A DNA stretch of 64,000 bases from Candidatus Harpocratesius repetitus (GTDB lineage: Archaea; Asgardarchaeota; Lokiarchaeia; Sigyniarchaeales; Promethearchaeaceae). Numbering within the stretch: the first letter of the stretch is position 1; each line of letters opens with the position of its first letter. The notes beneath the pieces are model-generated. The model searched no databases. It was not told the origin of the DNA and was given only the letters and a program-made list of their open reading frames with translations. The DNA is taken from NCBI GenBank assembly GCA_021498095.1, contig JAIZWK010000001.1, positions 3,349,450 through 3,413,449 of the forward strand. The letters run 5' to 3'. A program made the translations under genes and the position numbers. Of the stretch, positions 10,584 to 20,318 are shown piece after piece.

Positions 10584-13500
10584 TCACAATTTTTCTTCAA
10601 AATTAAAATAAAATCCAATAGATTGGAAATCACCTAGTAAAGGGTTATTCCCTTCGACAATAGCTTCAAATGGAACCAGTACATTTGGTTTAAGTTTTAT
10701 ATTATCTGGTGCATTAGTAATTACTTTTTCTGAAAATCCACAAATAGGATGCTCAATATCGACTAAAGATTTAATCCATTCTTCAAATTTAGCATAATTT
10801 ATCATCCATTTTTTATCAAATGTGTTAGAATTTGTTGGAATATTTTTACATATAGCTAAACCTTTTTGCATTTCTTTATTGTTTATATATTTAATTAAAG
10901 TTGGAGCATTAAGATCTGCACTTTTTGCCAAAAACGTAGATAAATTTGTTGAATTAGCCAAAGTGATCTTTTTAAATAAAGATTTATTTGTATCATCAAA
11001 GTACTTTTCTTTATTTGGTGATATAAAGATTACATTAAACTTTTCTTTAGATAATATTGATTTTTGCTCTTCTTCTAATTGTTCCTGATTTTCATTCTTT
11101 TTATTAATATCAACAAAAGAAGAAATCATATCTTTAATTATTTTTACAAAAGAGAATTCTTCATTATTTTTATTTACTACTTCTCTTGCAAATTCTAATA
11201 AATTTTCTCCATTAATTATCTTACCCCCTTGTACTTCTGCTTTAGATACAAATTCTTTGGTTTCTTTAATTATTGAAGATTCTTCAAACTCATTCAGATC
11301 TCCTAAATATTTTATATAATCATAAAATTTACCTAAAAGAAATTTCTTAGTTTGAATTAGTTCAACCAATACATCTTTTTCTATATTTTCTTTGATTTTT
11401 TCTTCTTGAAGTCTATTTAAAATCATTTCTATGATCCAAATTATTGGTTTGCTAATCATAAATGATTTTTTTAACTTAGATGAATGATCACTTAAAAATA
11501 GAATTTCAATAATATTTGTTATATAAAATTGCAAAGTATATATTAAATCGACTTTCTCAATTTGATTTCCTTGTTTAATAAATCTTGGGATAATTGTTGG
11601 ATTTGGATTATTATTCCAATTAAATGATGTTTTCGATTTTTTTGGACGAATTAAACCCAAATCTTGTTCAATTTCTACCTTTTGGTTAAAATTTATAATT
11701 TCCTTATTGAAAATGTATTCAAAATTTTTAAAAACAAAATCTAATTCCTCATGATTTGCCAAAGATTTCTTATTATGATCTTTTGAAAAGATGCTAATAA
11801 TAAAATCGATAATTTTTCTAAATCCATTTTTTTTTATCGGAATTAAGGCTTTTTGGAAAAGTGATGTCGTATCATATAAAATGTTTATCATAGCTTGATA
11901 ACTACAATTGCACACTTGCTTATTATCATCATAAGATAAGCGAACAAGGTTGTAAAAATAATAAAACAAAGCAAATCGTAAATAAATCAATGAATAAGTT
12001 TGTAATTTTTTAGGTAAAAGATGAAGCTGATTTTTATAAAATCCAAATGGAATTTCGCCGATATTTGACAAAGTTTCAATTATTAATCGACGAATAAGAA
12101 CATCTTTTGATTGGAAATACTTATAATAATCATCAATAGTCATCTCTCCAAACCATGAAAGTGCCTGAATGATAACCAGTAGAGGCAGTTTTTCATTTTC
12201 ATGGATAAATTCTTTTACATTTGTTAAATATCCTTGATTAGATACAATTGACAATCCAAATAGCTTTATAATTTTATGATAGTTTTGTTTATTATTTTGA
12301 AACTGACTTAATTCTTCTTCGATATTTTTATTATAAAATAATTTAGAAATTAAGATAAACAATTTTATTTCTATATCATCAAAGAATTCCATAGAAGAAA
12401 TAATATCCAAATTTATTTGCTTTAAAATAATATATTTTAAGAAAATATGCATATTAAGATCTGAATCTGCACTATTAACAAAAGGAAATATATATTCATA
12501 ATTTTTTACAGGATCTGTTCCTAAAATATCAATTGCTTGAATTTTAATTGAGGTATATTTGCTTTTTGAAGCAGATTGAATTGCACTATATGCATTTTCT
12601 CCTAAATATAGATATTTTTTAAGGAGATATCTTTGAATTCTTTCATTTTCGCTTGAAAACAAATCTGCAAGTACAATAAATGCGCGTTTTTGATCAATTT
12701 CTAAAAGAGCATCAATTGTTATTTTTTTTAATTCTTCATTTTTTTCATTTAATCCTTTTATGATTTCGTCAAAATTTTTATGTTGAATTAATAATTTTAA
12801 AGCAGAACTTTTCAAGTAAAAATCTTCTTCTTGAAAGACAATATTCAAGAATTCTATATCAGGTAATTTAATTTCGTTGATTAGCTTAAAAGTAATTTTT
12901 CTAACGATTATTTCTTTATCGTTGTATGCTTTATAAAGATGATCAATTGTTTTTTCTTTAAATTTTGCAAGGTTTTTAATGGCATTTAACCTTACTTTTA
13001 ATCGATGATCTGCAGCAAATAGATATAATGATTCAAAGCAAGCTTCACCATATTTTGGTAATAAATCTAATGCATGTAAAGCAATTTCAAGATTATTTTT
13101 TTTTACTTCTTCTATAATAATATTCATTCCAGCAGGTTTAAGATTAGCAATTTCATCTAGTGCCTTTAACTTGAATTTAATCTCTAAAGATGATTCAATA
13201 AAGTATTCCAAAATTTGAATCGCTTTGTAACCTAAATCTGAAATATTTTGCAAAATTTCCCATTTGAAATCATTACCAACTTTTTCAACTAGTGAATTTA
13301 AAACCGGAATCGCATTTTCTCCAATTTCCTTACTTTTCATAATGATTGCATTTCTTTTTTCTTTATTTGAAGTAATGAAAAATGCTTTTTGAAAGAGATT
13401 TAAAGCAGGTTCTCCTACTTTAATAATTGTATCAACAGTTATCTCTTTTATTTCTTTATTTGGGTCTTTAAGACCTTTTTCTAATATTGAAACAGTTGCA

Positions 13501-13724
13501 TATTGATAATATTTATTAAAGAGTAAAGCTGCATTCAAACGAATTGAATCTATATTATCATCAAGTGCTCTAAAAAGAAATGGAATAGCTTGTTCATTGA
13601 AATACCCTAAACCGATTACTGTAAGCATTCGATTTTCAATATCTTTATCATTAAAACATTCAGAAAGAACCTTTAATGTTCTCTCTTTCACTAATTTATG
13701 AGAAATGTATTGTTTAATCGTCAT
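10584..13724 (-). CDS. HEAT-repeat protein, first gene of SIR2 operon
   Basis: A 1046-residue protein. Roughly residues 1-560 are degenerate HEAT-like repeats (for example RMLTVIGLGYFNEQAIPFLF and IRLNAALLFNKY). The C-terminal ~450 residues are Lys/Glu/Asn-rich, partly helical and not recognised. No signal peptide or membrane segment. The stop is TGA, and the SIR2-TPR gene starts 6 bp later, indicating translational coupling. HEAT arrays bind proteins or nucleic acids. Here it may be the sensor or regulator for the SIR2 enzyme, which is inference from operon structure. Its promoter lies in the 144-bp divergent gap before 13869. Confidence 0.8.
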   Translation of the reverse strand: MTIKQYISHKLVKERTLKVLSECFNDKDIENRMLTVIGLGYFNEQAIPFLFRALDDNIDSIRLNAALLFNKYYQYATVSILEKGLKDPNKEIKEITVDTIIKVGEPALNLFQKAFFITSNKEKRNAIIMKSKEIGENAIPVLNSLVEKVGNDFKWEILQNISDLGYKAIQILEYFIESSLEIKFKLKALDEIANLKPAGMNIIIEEVKKNNLEIALHALDLLPKYGEACFESLYLFAADHRLKVRLNAIKNLAKFKEKTIDHLYKAYNDKEIIVRKITFKLINEIKLPDIEFLNIVFQEEDFYLKSSALKLLIQHKNFDEIIKGLNEKNEELKKITIDALLEIDQKRAFIVLADLFSSENERIQRYLLKKYLYLGENAYSAIQSASKSKYTSIKIQAIDILGTDPVKNYEYIFPFVNSADSDLNMHIFLKYIILKQINLDIISSMEFFDDIEIKLFILISKLFYNKNIEEELSQFQNNKQNYHKIIKLFGLSIVSNQGYLTNVKEFIHENEKLPLLVIIQALSWFGEMTIDDYYKYFQSKDVLIRRLIIETLSNIGEIPFGFYKNQLHLLPKKLQTYSLIYLRFALFYYFYNLVRLSYDDNKQVCNCSYQAMINILYDTTSLFQKALIPIKKNGFRKIIDFIISIFSKDHNKKSLANHEELDFVFKNFEYIFNKEIINFNQKVEIEQDLGLIRPKKSKTSFNWNNNPNPTIIPRFIKQGNQIEKVDLIYTLQFYITNIIEILFLSDHSSKLKKSFMISKPIIWIIEMILNRLQEEKIKENIEKDVLVELIQTKKFLLGKFYDYIKYLGDLNEFEESSIIKETKEFVSKAEVQGGKIINGENLLEFAREVVNKNNEEFSFVKIIKDMISSFVDINKKNENQEQLEEEQKSILSKEKFNVIFISPNKEKYFDDTNKSLFKKITLANSTNLSTFLAKSADLNAPTLIKYINNKEMQKGLAICKNIPTNSNTFDKKWMINYAKFEEWIKSLVDIEHPICGFSEKVITNAPDNIKLKPNVLVPFEAIVEGNNPLLGDFQSIGFYFNFEEKL

Positions 13725-13868
13725 ATAAATACCTTTAATTAGATTTGATTAAGAATAGATCTTAATTATTTAAAAAACATAGCATTATTAATTCCTTAAT
13801 ATATTTATGGTTATCTTTTTAAAGAATGTGCACCAAATTTAAATTATCAAATATTTTGTGGGTCTACA

Positions 13869-14375
13869 ATGACAATGGAGCAAGGCATGCTTAATTCAGC
13901 CATAGGATTTGGATTAATGATTTTTCTTACTTTAATTGCTGTTGTGTTAATAATTAAAAAATTAAAAAAAGAATATCACCAAGACCTTATGAATGAAAAA
14001 CTGGAAAAATTAAAAGAAAATCAAGTAAAGATAGACGATGAAGAAACTTCAGAAGTATTGAGTGAAATTCATAAAAAAATAAAGTACGTTGCAATAATAT
14101 TTAACCACGTTGAAAAAATTGAAGATGATCTTTTATATAAGATTTTTGGAGTTTTCCTCATTTCTATTTGTAATGAAAAACATCTTCTTTCTGAAAAAGT
14201 AGCATTTAACTCATTAAAACTAACTAAAATACCAATTGAAGATGATGAATTTCTAGTTACAGGAATAAATCATTGGAAATCATTATTTGATAAAGAATTA
14301 GATGTAAGTCAATTATATTTTGAGAATATTTCTTACGAAAACCATAATTATGGAATAATATACGAAAAGGTGTAA
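13869..14375 (+). CDS. Hypothetical single-pass membrane protein
   Basis: 168 residues, family not recognised. One N-terminal transmembrane helix (about residues 10-29, AIGFGLMIFLTLIAVVLIIKK) is followed by a Lys-rich border, a charged helix and a mixed alpha/beta domain of ~110 residues that should face the cytoplasm. It is the first gene of a tight three-gene unit: 3 bp separate its stop from the next ATG. Transcribed divergently from the HEAT-SIR2 operon. Confidence 0.7.
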   Translation: MTMEQGMLNSAIGFGLMIFLTLIAVVLIIKKLKKEYHQDLMNEKLEKLKENQVKIDDEETSEVLSEIHKKIKYVAIIFNHVEKIEDDLLYKIFGVFLISICNEKHLLSEKVAFNSLKLTKIPIEDDEFLVTGINHWKSLFDKELDVSQLYFENISYENHNYGIIYEKV

Positions 14376-14378
14376 ATC

Positions 14379-14624
14379 ATGGTAGAAGAATGGTTCGAAA
14401 AGAAAAAAGGTAAATTTTTTAAAAATTTTGGAATTGCAATAATAATTAATTCTCTTATTGGACTTGGATTGACGGTTTTACTTCAAGGAGGTTGGCCTGG
14501 TTGGAATCCCTTTACATATATCTTGGTTGGAATTGTATCAGTCCCAATAATTGTAATTATAACTTTATTAGTTGTACTAATATTAATAGCGATTTTTGGA
14601 ATATTATCTGGATTATCTGAATGA
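14379..14624 (+). CDS. Hypothetical two-helix membrane protein
   Basis: 81 residues. A charged N-terminus (EEWFEKKKGKFFKNF) precedes two hydrophobic helices, about residues 16-36 and 46-76, joined by a short Gly/Pro/Trp loop. Family not recognised. Its TGA stop overlaps the next start (ATGA at 14621), so it is translationally coupled to the zinc-binding gene behind it. Confidence 0.65.
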   Translation: MVEEWFEKKKGKFFKNFGIAIIINSLIGLGLTVLLQGGWPGWNPFTYILVGIVSVPIIVIITLLVVLILIAIFGILSGLSE

Positions 14625-14956
14625 AATTAAGAAAAAGAGGTTTGAAAGAAATGGAAAATAAATGTGATATATGTGGAAAGAAAATAGATATTAATCTGAC
14701 TAATAAAAAAATAAAAATTATTGAAAATAATGAAATGAAGCAAATAATTAAGAATGGATTTAATCCATTTATTTTTAATCTAATTTCTCTCGAAATGTTT
14801 AAAAATCAAATCCAAATTTTACCAAATACAGATACATCAGATGCAAAAAAGGATGAATATATCATTAATGCTTGGAAGGATTTTTTCTTAAATAATGACA
14901 AATCAAATTGGGCAATATGTGAATTTTGCTACCCTATTGTTGCAAGGTATCAATAA
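14621..14956 (+). CDS. Hypothetical protein with paired CxxC motifs
   Basis: 111 residues. An N-terminal CDICGKK knuckle and a C-terminal CEFCYP pair probably bind one zinc ion together. The ~65 residues between are helical and not recognised. The ATGA overlap with the previous gene supports the start at 14621. An internal ATG at 14651 directly before the first knuckle is an alternative. Last gene of the three-gene unit. Confidence 0.6.
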   Translation: MKLRKRGLKEMENKCDICGKKIDINLTNKKIKIIENNEMKQIIKNGFNPFIFNLISLEMFKNQIQILPNTDTSDAKKDEYIINAWKDFFLNNDKSNWAICEFCYPIVARYQ

Positions 14957-15394
14957 GGGTTCCTGTTTTTTCTATTATTCTTTATATTGTGAATTTTTTA
15001 AATATACTATGACAATACATTTTAATGTGATTGATATAGCGTGTTTTAATTGATCCCAAAACACCTGAGGGTTTAGAACAGCGACTTCGGGCATATTTTG
15101 TTATCAAAAATAACCCAGAAATCTTGGAGTTGCAATTGTTTGGCACTAATTTGGCTCAAAAACTCTCTTTAATGAATAGAAATATTTAGAAATTAAATGA
15201 TTATTTCAATTAAAAAAAAATTTGGGAAAAAAATCAAACCAAACAGATAGTTAATTGATCCTTCATAATTAAAAATAGCTTGATTTTTCTTAATTCTGAT
15301 TTTTTATTGTTCAAAAAGAATCCCTCAAGAATTTTATATAATCCTTTTTTTATATTTAGTAATTTTACTCGAAAATTCATAATAATGTGTTAAC
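14957..15394 (+). other. Intergenic region with a 49-codon coding remnant
   Basis: A 438-bp gap. At 15040-15189 an open stretch directly after a TAG stop reads as a normal-looking peptide (it contains LIDPKTPEGLEQRL and NPEILELQLFGTNLA). It has no start codon and ends in TAG. It is less AT-rich than its flanks and looks like a fragment of a decayed gene, possibly mobile, of unknown family. The rest is AT-rich with no feature recognised. Confidence 0.35.
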
Positions 15395-16321
15395 ATGAAA
15401 ATAGATGACATAATTAATGAAAATGGAATACACAACCAAGATAAAATTAAGAAAATGGAAAATCTTGAAAATCAAATTGTTAAAGAAGAGTATAATAAAG
15501 AAAATCACTCAATATTAAAAAAACAATCAAAAATATTTAAAAAAGTCCGACATTGGGCAATTCGGTTAAGTCTCTTTTTAACTGAAATATGGATATTACT
15601 TCCGATCATTTTTGGAATAATTATTCCAATGGTTTACATGATTCCACTAGCATATTCATCATGGATACTTTTCTTCAATAATTCAAATGGTCCACTTGGT
15701 GAATGGGTAAATAGATGGTTTAATATTGATTATTCTTCATCTACTTACATTATTCTTTTAATTGTTGAATTAATGATTTTCATACTAGGTTTATTTCTAA
15801 TCTGTACAAGCATTTATCGCTTAGCTAAAGATCGCCGTTATAATCATCAATTAACAACATCAGGAATATATAATTTCATTCGGCATCCCCAAAATCTTGG
15901 TTTGATATTAATAACACTCTCGCTTTCTTTAGATGTGCCTATCGTAGATTATTCACAAGATTTAGTATTATTCGGTCAATACATTTATCAAGATATAGGA
16001 ATTCGTTTTGGAGAAATTCTTTCTTGGACTCTGTTTTCTGTAATTCTTGTTATTATTTCACTGTTTGAAGAAAGAAAAATGATGAAGAAGTATCCACAAG
16101 AATACTTGGCATATCAATGTACAACAGGATTTTTCTTTCCTCTTTTACTTAGAAAAAATATAAAAAACGCTCAAAAGCCAAAAAGAATACATTATAAAAA
16201 TGATAAACAGCTATTCTTCATAATATTTTTAATATTTTGTGGTTATATTGTCTTTTTATTCGCTATGTACTTTTTATCTCTATATTTGGCTGAACATCAT
16301 TTATTAATAATGACAGACTAA
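15395..16321 (+). CDS. ICMT/PEMT-like membrane methyltransferase, copy 1
   Basis: 308 residues, with a charged ~50-residue cytoplasmic N-terminus and about six membrane helices. The family signature is clear: TTSGIYNFIRHPQNLG (the R-H-P of isoprenylcysteine carboxyl methyltransferase and phospholipid methyltransferase families), followed by a helix and EERKMMKKYPQEYLAYQ (the E-E-x(n)-P-x-E-Y-x-x-Y SAM-binding motif). These enzymes methylate prenyl-cysteine carboxyl groups or lipid amines. The substrate here is unknown, and the two GTPases in the window lack CaaX boxes. A close paralogue is interrupted by an IS just downstream. Confidence 0.85.
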   Translation: MKIDDIINENGIHNQDKIKKMENLENQIVKEEYNKENHSILKKQSKIFKKVRHWAIRLSLFLTEIWILLPIIFGIIIPMVYMIPLAYSSWILFFNNSNGPLGEWVNRWFNIDYSSSTYIILLIVELMIFILGLFLICTSIYRLAKDRRYNHQLTTSGIYNFIRHPQNLGLILITLSLSLDVPIVDYSQDLVLFGQYIYQDIGIRFGEILSWTLFSVILVIISLFEERKMMKKYPQEYLAYQCTTGFFFPLLLRKNIKNAQKPKRIHYKNDKQLFFIIFLIFCGYIVFLFAMYFLSLYLAEHHLLIMTD

Positions 16322-16397
16322 GCAATTATTCTTTTTTTTTTTTGGAAATTGAAATAAATAAGTTATCATAATAAAATGGAAATAAAGGTGCAAAATA

Positions 16398-16541
16398 ATG
16401 AAATTTAAAGATATAACTGAAGAAAATAATATCCCTGATGAAGATAGAAGTAAAAACAGTTATAATCAAAAAGAAAATGATAATATGAAAAATGATAAAG
16501 AAGAAAAAAATAATGTAAAAAAAGATAAAGACACTAAATAA
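16398..16541 (+). pseudogene. 5' end of split ICMT-like paralogue
   Basis: An ATG preceded by a good ribosome binding site (aaaggtg, 8 bp) opens a frame of 47 codons. It resembles the N-terminus of copy 1 (both begin MK-x-x-D-I and run into a Lys/Glu/Asn-rich segment). The frame runs straight into the left end of the IS at 16532; its TAA stop lies inside the IS. Removing the IS and one AAAGA duplication joins codon 43 (16524-16526) to AAA at 18523 in frame. This restores one gene of about 337 codons ending at 19407. Confidence 0.8.
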
Positions 16542-18522
16542 CTTTTTTTCTAGATCAGATACGAAGCGACGAAATCAATCTTTTTTCCAAAATTCAACCA
16601 GGGAATACCTCTGCCTTCGGCGATCGTGCAAGTTTAATGTTGTTCCTCAAGTCTGTAATTGGGTAAATATATTTTCTAAAATTGAGCTACGTAGAAATTT
16701 CCAGAATTTTTTATTCAATTGAAAATGTAACCGAAAGAATCAAAAGGGATTTAGCATTGTATCAAGCACCACACCTTCAACAATCCTCCCAAAGGAAGGT
16801 CTAAATCCCATGAAAATAAATGAATCTGAATATATAGATTTTATGGATTTTGTTAATCTTTTTGATCTTTCATCAAAACAAAAATCTATCCTTAAGTCGA
16901 ATCCAGAAATGCTAATCAAGTTAGGACTTACACAAATGACTTCCATCCTTACAGAATCCGATTCTGCTTTTGGAAAAAACTTGCTAGATTGTATTTCATC
17001 TGTATTTCTTCAACTCCTCATTTCAATCCAAAATTCCGATAACCCATTGGATAAACTTACTGAATTAATCGATAAATTCAAATCAAAATCTCCACAAAAA
17101 CCCATTTCTGCAAGTAGGACGGCAATCCAAAAACACACACCTAGTTTATCAAAAAATGAGTTAGATGATCACTTGAGTGTTGACTATCAAGAACAAATGC
17201 GCATTAGAAAAGAAAATAATGCAAAATCGAGAGAAACTACCCTAGCAATTGATTATAGTCATGAATCATCCACCAGCAAATATATAAATAATCAACATAG
17301 TTGGATTCGAATTGGGCAAAGAAAAACATAGGAACGAGGGTTTAATTACTCCGGAATTTATGATACAACCCATCAAATGTTTGTTGGATTCATCCATCAT
17401 AACAAACATAAGGCTAAACGAGACCGTCGGAAATTACAACCGTGGATTCAACATCTTCAAAAGAAAATTGAAATTGTGCAAAGTACGGGTACTAAAGTCA
17501 CATTAATTGAAGCAGATCGAGGATATTTTGATGCTGAGTTCTTTTCTCTATCTTATCTCGGATTATTACGGGGGTTCGATAATCCACAAGATTTTCTTAG
17601 AATTATTGTTCCAAAAAAGTTTACTGCGGAAAAAGACGATAAAAAATGGAAGTTTTTGATTTCTGGAGATAGCAAGCAAGTTTCACGCCAGTCCATACAA
17701 TTGAATTACTATGTACATGAGAAATTACTTGAAGCTTGCGAAAATGCAGATGTACCCAAAAAAGATGGATACTATCACATTCCTGTTTCTCAAGTAGTTT
17801 TGGTCGATGAATATGGGCAAAAATCGAAGAGATCTTTTGAAGAGATCTGTCAGCAAGCCCGATTAGTGGATCAAGAGCTAACGATTATTCGGGAGAAATT
17901 GGAGAGCGCAGAACAAGAATATCTCGAATTTAAATCGACTCCGAAAAAGCCAATTAAAAAAATGAAATATAACAAAGGCAGAAGGCGCTCAAAATTCAAA
18001 AATAATTTAGAGAAAATGTTGTATACAAGATGTTTTGAACTGCATGACCGTCTTAAAAAAGCTAAAGAGCAAAGACAAGATATACTTCATGCGACCGCTT
18101 TCTTTTATATCTCGATCGCTCCAAATGAAGATGTTCTTCGTTATTCAGAGAAGTTCATTAAGTATGCAATGGACTATCACGAACGATGGGCTATAGAAAA
18201 TGGATTTCGGGATGTAAAACATAAGTTTCTTCAAAAATCTCGTTCTCAAAAATCTACTCGCCGACAATTTTATTGGCTGCTTGGGTTAAAGCTTTATAAT
18301 CGCTGGCAAACGCGGAAATGCTTGGATCTTTTACAGAAAAAACGAAATGAAGTACATAATGTTGTTCCGTGGGATTCTAGACGTCCTCATGTTCGGCAGA
18401 AATTGGAGCAGGAAGTTCATACAAACTGGTCAGCTAAATCTTATTTATTAAGTTTGTGGAAAACGGGGGTAGAATTATGCATAAAATCGATTTAAAATTG
18501 AAGAGAAAAAAGTTATAAAGTG
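16532..18522 (+). mobile_element. Complete 1991-bp IS with 5-bp target duplication
   Basis: The ends are inverted repeats. The left end begins CACTAAATAACTTTTTTTCT and the reverse complement of the right end begins CACTTTATAACTTTTTTCTC. The element is flanked by a perfect AAAGA duplication (16527-16531 and 18523-18527). It carries one DDE transposase gene (16810-18495) with an in-frame stop. Its last three bases are GTG and fall in frame with the downstream gene fragment. Confidence 0.88.
16810..18495 (+). pseudogene. IS4-superfamily transposase with in-frame TAG
   Basis: About 560 codons in a single frame, broken by one TAG at 17329-17331. The first part ends at IRIGQRKT and the frame continues directly as ERGFNYSGIYDTTHQ. 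Catalytic residues of a DDE enzyme are visible: LAIDYSHES, IEADRGYFDAEFF and YHERWAIENGFRDVKHK. The two halves are otherwise intact, so the stop is recent, a sequencing error, or suppressed. TAG is the natural stop of mcm and hel308 in this window, which argues against general TAG recoding. Confidence 0.8.
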
Positions 18523-19407
18523 AAAGAAGAAAAAAATAGAGAAGAAGAAAATAGAGAAGAAGAAGTTAGGAAAGAGAATATTAAAAAAACGCAATTGCTA
18601 AATAAAAAACAATCAATATTTCTTTTAAAAATATGGCAATGGGTAAGCAGATTAGGTTTATTTCTAGCGGAGTTGTGGATAATACTCCCTATCATTTTTG
18701 GAATATTAATTCCTATGATTTATATAATTCCGTTAGCCTATTCATCTTGGATATTATTTTTAAATGCCCCATTTGGGGATTGGGTAAATGGATGGTTTTT
18801 TATTAATAAATATCCTACTTTATCAAGAATTGTGTTATCAATTGAACTACTCACTTTTCTCATAGGTTTATTCCTTTTATTTACAGGGATTTATACTTTA
18901 GCAAAAGATCGACTTAATAATCGATCTTTAACAACTTCTGGAATATACAGTTTTATTCGACATCCGCAAAATCTTGGTTTAGTTTTAGTATTATTCTCTT
19001 TTTCTTTATATATCCCTTTTGGGAGAGCTAACTTAAGTTTTACTCTATTTGGACTTTATATTTCGCGAGATCTAGGAATACGAGTAGGTGAAATTCTTTC
19101 CTGGGTATTATTTTCTGTAATTCTTGTTATTATTTCACTGTTTGAAGAAAGAAAAATGATGAAAAGCAATCCACAAGAATACTTAATCTACCAGTCTAAA
19201 ACGGGTTTTATATTCCCTCGATTTCACATAAAAACCAGGAATGCAGACCAAAGACGTTCCACACCAAAAGGATTACATTATAAAAATGATAAACAATTAA
19301 TCTTTATAATACTCTTGATAATTTGCATTTATATAATGTTCTTAATTGGTATGTTCTTTTTATCAAAGAATTTAGCAGAAAAAGGATTTTTGGTTTGGAC
19401 TCGTTAA
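18520..19407 (+). CDS. ICMT/PEMT-like membrane methyltransferase, copy 2 (3' part after IS insertion)
   Basis: 295 codons counted from a GTG formed by the last three bases of the IS. It retains every membrane helix and both motifs of the family (TTSGIYSFIRHPQNLG and EERKMMKSNPQEYLIYQ). It aligns with copy 1 over most of its length; only the charged N-terminal ~43 residues are cut off. Because the catalytic region is whole, a shortened but active enzyme is possible if the IS-borne GTG or IS transcription is used. Otherwise it is a pseudogene. Confidence 0.8.
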   Translation: MKEEKNREEENREEEVRKENIKKTQLLNKKQSIFLLKIWQWVSRLGLFLAELWIILPIIFGILIPMIYIIPLAYSSWILFLNAPFGDWVNGWFFINKYPTLSRIVLSIELLTFLIGLFLLFTGIYTLAKDRLNNRSLTTSGIYSFIRHPQNLGLVLVLFSFSLYIPFGRANLSFTLFGLYISRDLGIRVGEILSWVLFSVILVIISLFEERKMMKSNPQEYLIYQSKTGFIFPRFHIKTRNADQRRSTPKGLHYKNDKQLIFIILLIICIYIMFLIGMFFLSKNLAEKGFLVWTR

Positions 19408-19493
19408 ATATTTTTTTTTTTGCTTCTTTTAAAAATGAATATTAAAAAAAACTCTCTTTTTTATTCTCAATTTATGGATTTTTCACTTGCTTT

Positions 19494-20318
19494 TTAATCT
19501 GATTTAAGCCAATCTTTCAGCATTTTCTTAACTGAACGCTCCATTTCTTTTGAAAAATCAGAACCAGTCTTTCGCCAATACATTAACTGCCCCACATTAG
19601 GCCATTGACCTTTTGGTTGCAATTGCCCAGCCATCATTTTATGAAAAGACTGATACATATCTCCAAATTCAGTTGCATTAAGATGCTTATACGAATCTTT
19701 AAAATGAATGTATTTTTCTGGAAATCTTGGCACCAATTGACGATCTTCAGGTGCAACTGTCGATTTTGGATAACCAAAACATAACATTGTTATTGGAAAA
19801 ACCCATTTTGGTAAATTAAACATTTCGCGATGCTTTTCAATATTTTCCATGATATCACCAATATAACACGAGCCAATTCCTAATGCCTCAGCAGTGATCA
19901 CCGCATTTTGTGCTGCAATAAGTGCATCACAAGAAGCTAATAGAAGATCTGATTCTTTTGGTGTCCGAAAAATTTCTCTCCGATGTTTACATTCTTCAGG
20001 AACCCCACAAATACAATAATAATCATATAACCTCTGTAAATCTGCAAGAAAAATTAAAACTAAAGGCGCTTTAGCAATAAAGGGTTGATTATCACAAGTA
20101 ACTGCGAGTTTTTCTTTCATTTCTTTGAAAGTTACTTCCAAAATAGTATACATCATCATATTACCGGCAGTAGGCGCCCTCATCGCTCCATGAATGATAG
20201 TCTGGATTTCTTCAGTTTTTAAAGGTTTATCCATATATTGTCGAACAGATCGGCGATAAAAAATGGATTTTAAAGTAGGGGATAAATTATTTGGAATTTG
20301 AATTGACTTTTCACCCAT
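19494..20318 (-). CDS. Nitroreductase-family FMN oxidoreductase
   Basis: About 274 residues of the nitroreductase fold. FMN-binding features: the YRRSVRQY start, APTAGNMM and ALGIGSCYIG. Members reduce quinones, nitro compounds or flavins using NAD(P)H; the substrate is unknown here. A four-Cys patch (CICGVPEEC) in the middle is unusual and might bind metal. I prefer ATG 20318 over 20342: an AT-rich TATA-like box (tttaaataat) ~25 bp upstream fits a leaderless transcript starting at that ATG. Confidence 0.88.
   Translation of the reverse strand: MGEKSIQIPNNLSPTLKSIFYRRSVRQYMDKPLKTEEIQTIIHGAMRAPTAGNMMMYTILEVTFKEMKEKLAVTCDNQPFIAKAPLVLIFLADLQRLYDYYCICGVPEECKHRREIFRTPKESDLLLASCDALIAAQNAVITAEALGIGSCYIGDIMENIEKHREMFNLPKWVFPITMLCFGYPKSTVAPEDRQLVPRFPEKYIHFKDSYKHLNATEFGDMYQSFHKMMAGQLQPKGQWPNVGQLMYWRKTGSDFSKEMERSVKKMLKDWLKSD

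Noticed and set aside
17329..17331. In-frame TAG as pyrrolysine or other recoding
   Set aside because: TAG ends hel308 (43138) and mcm (45952) in this window, and other transposases here have TAA or frameshifts, so plain decay is simpler.
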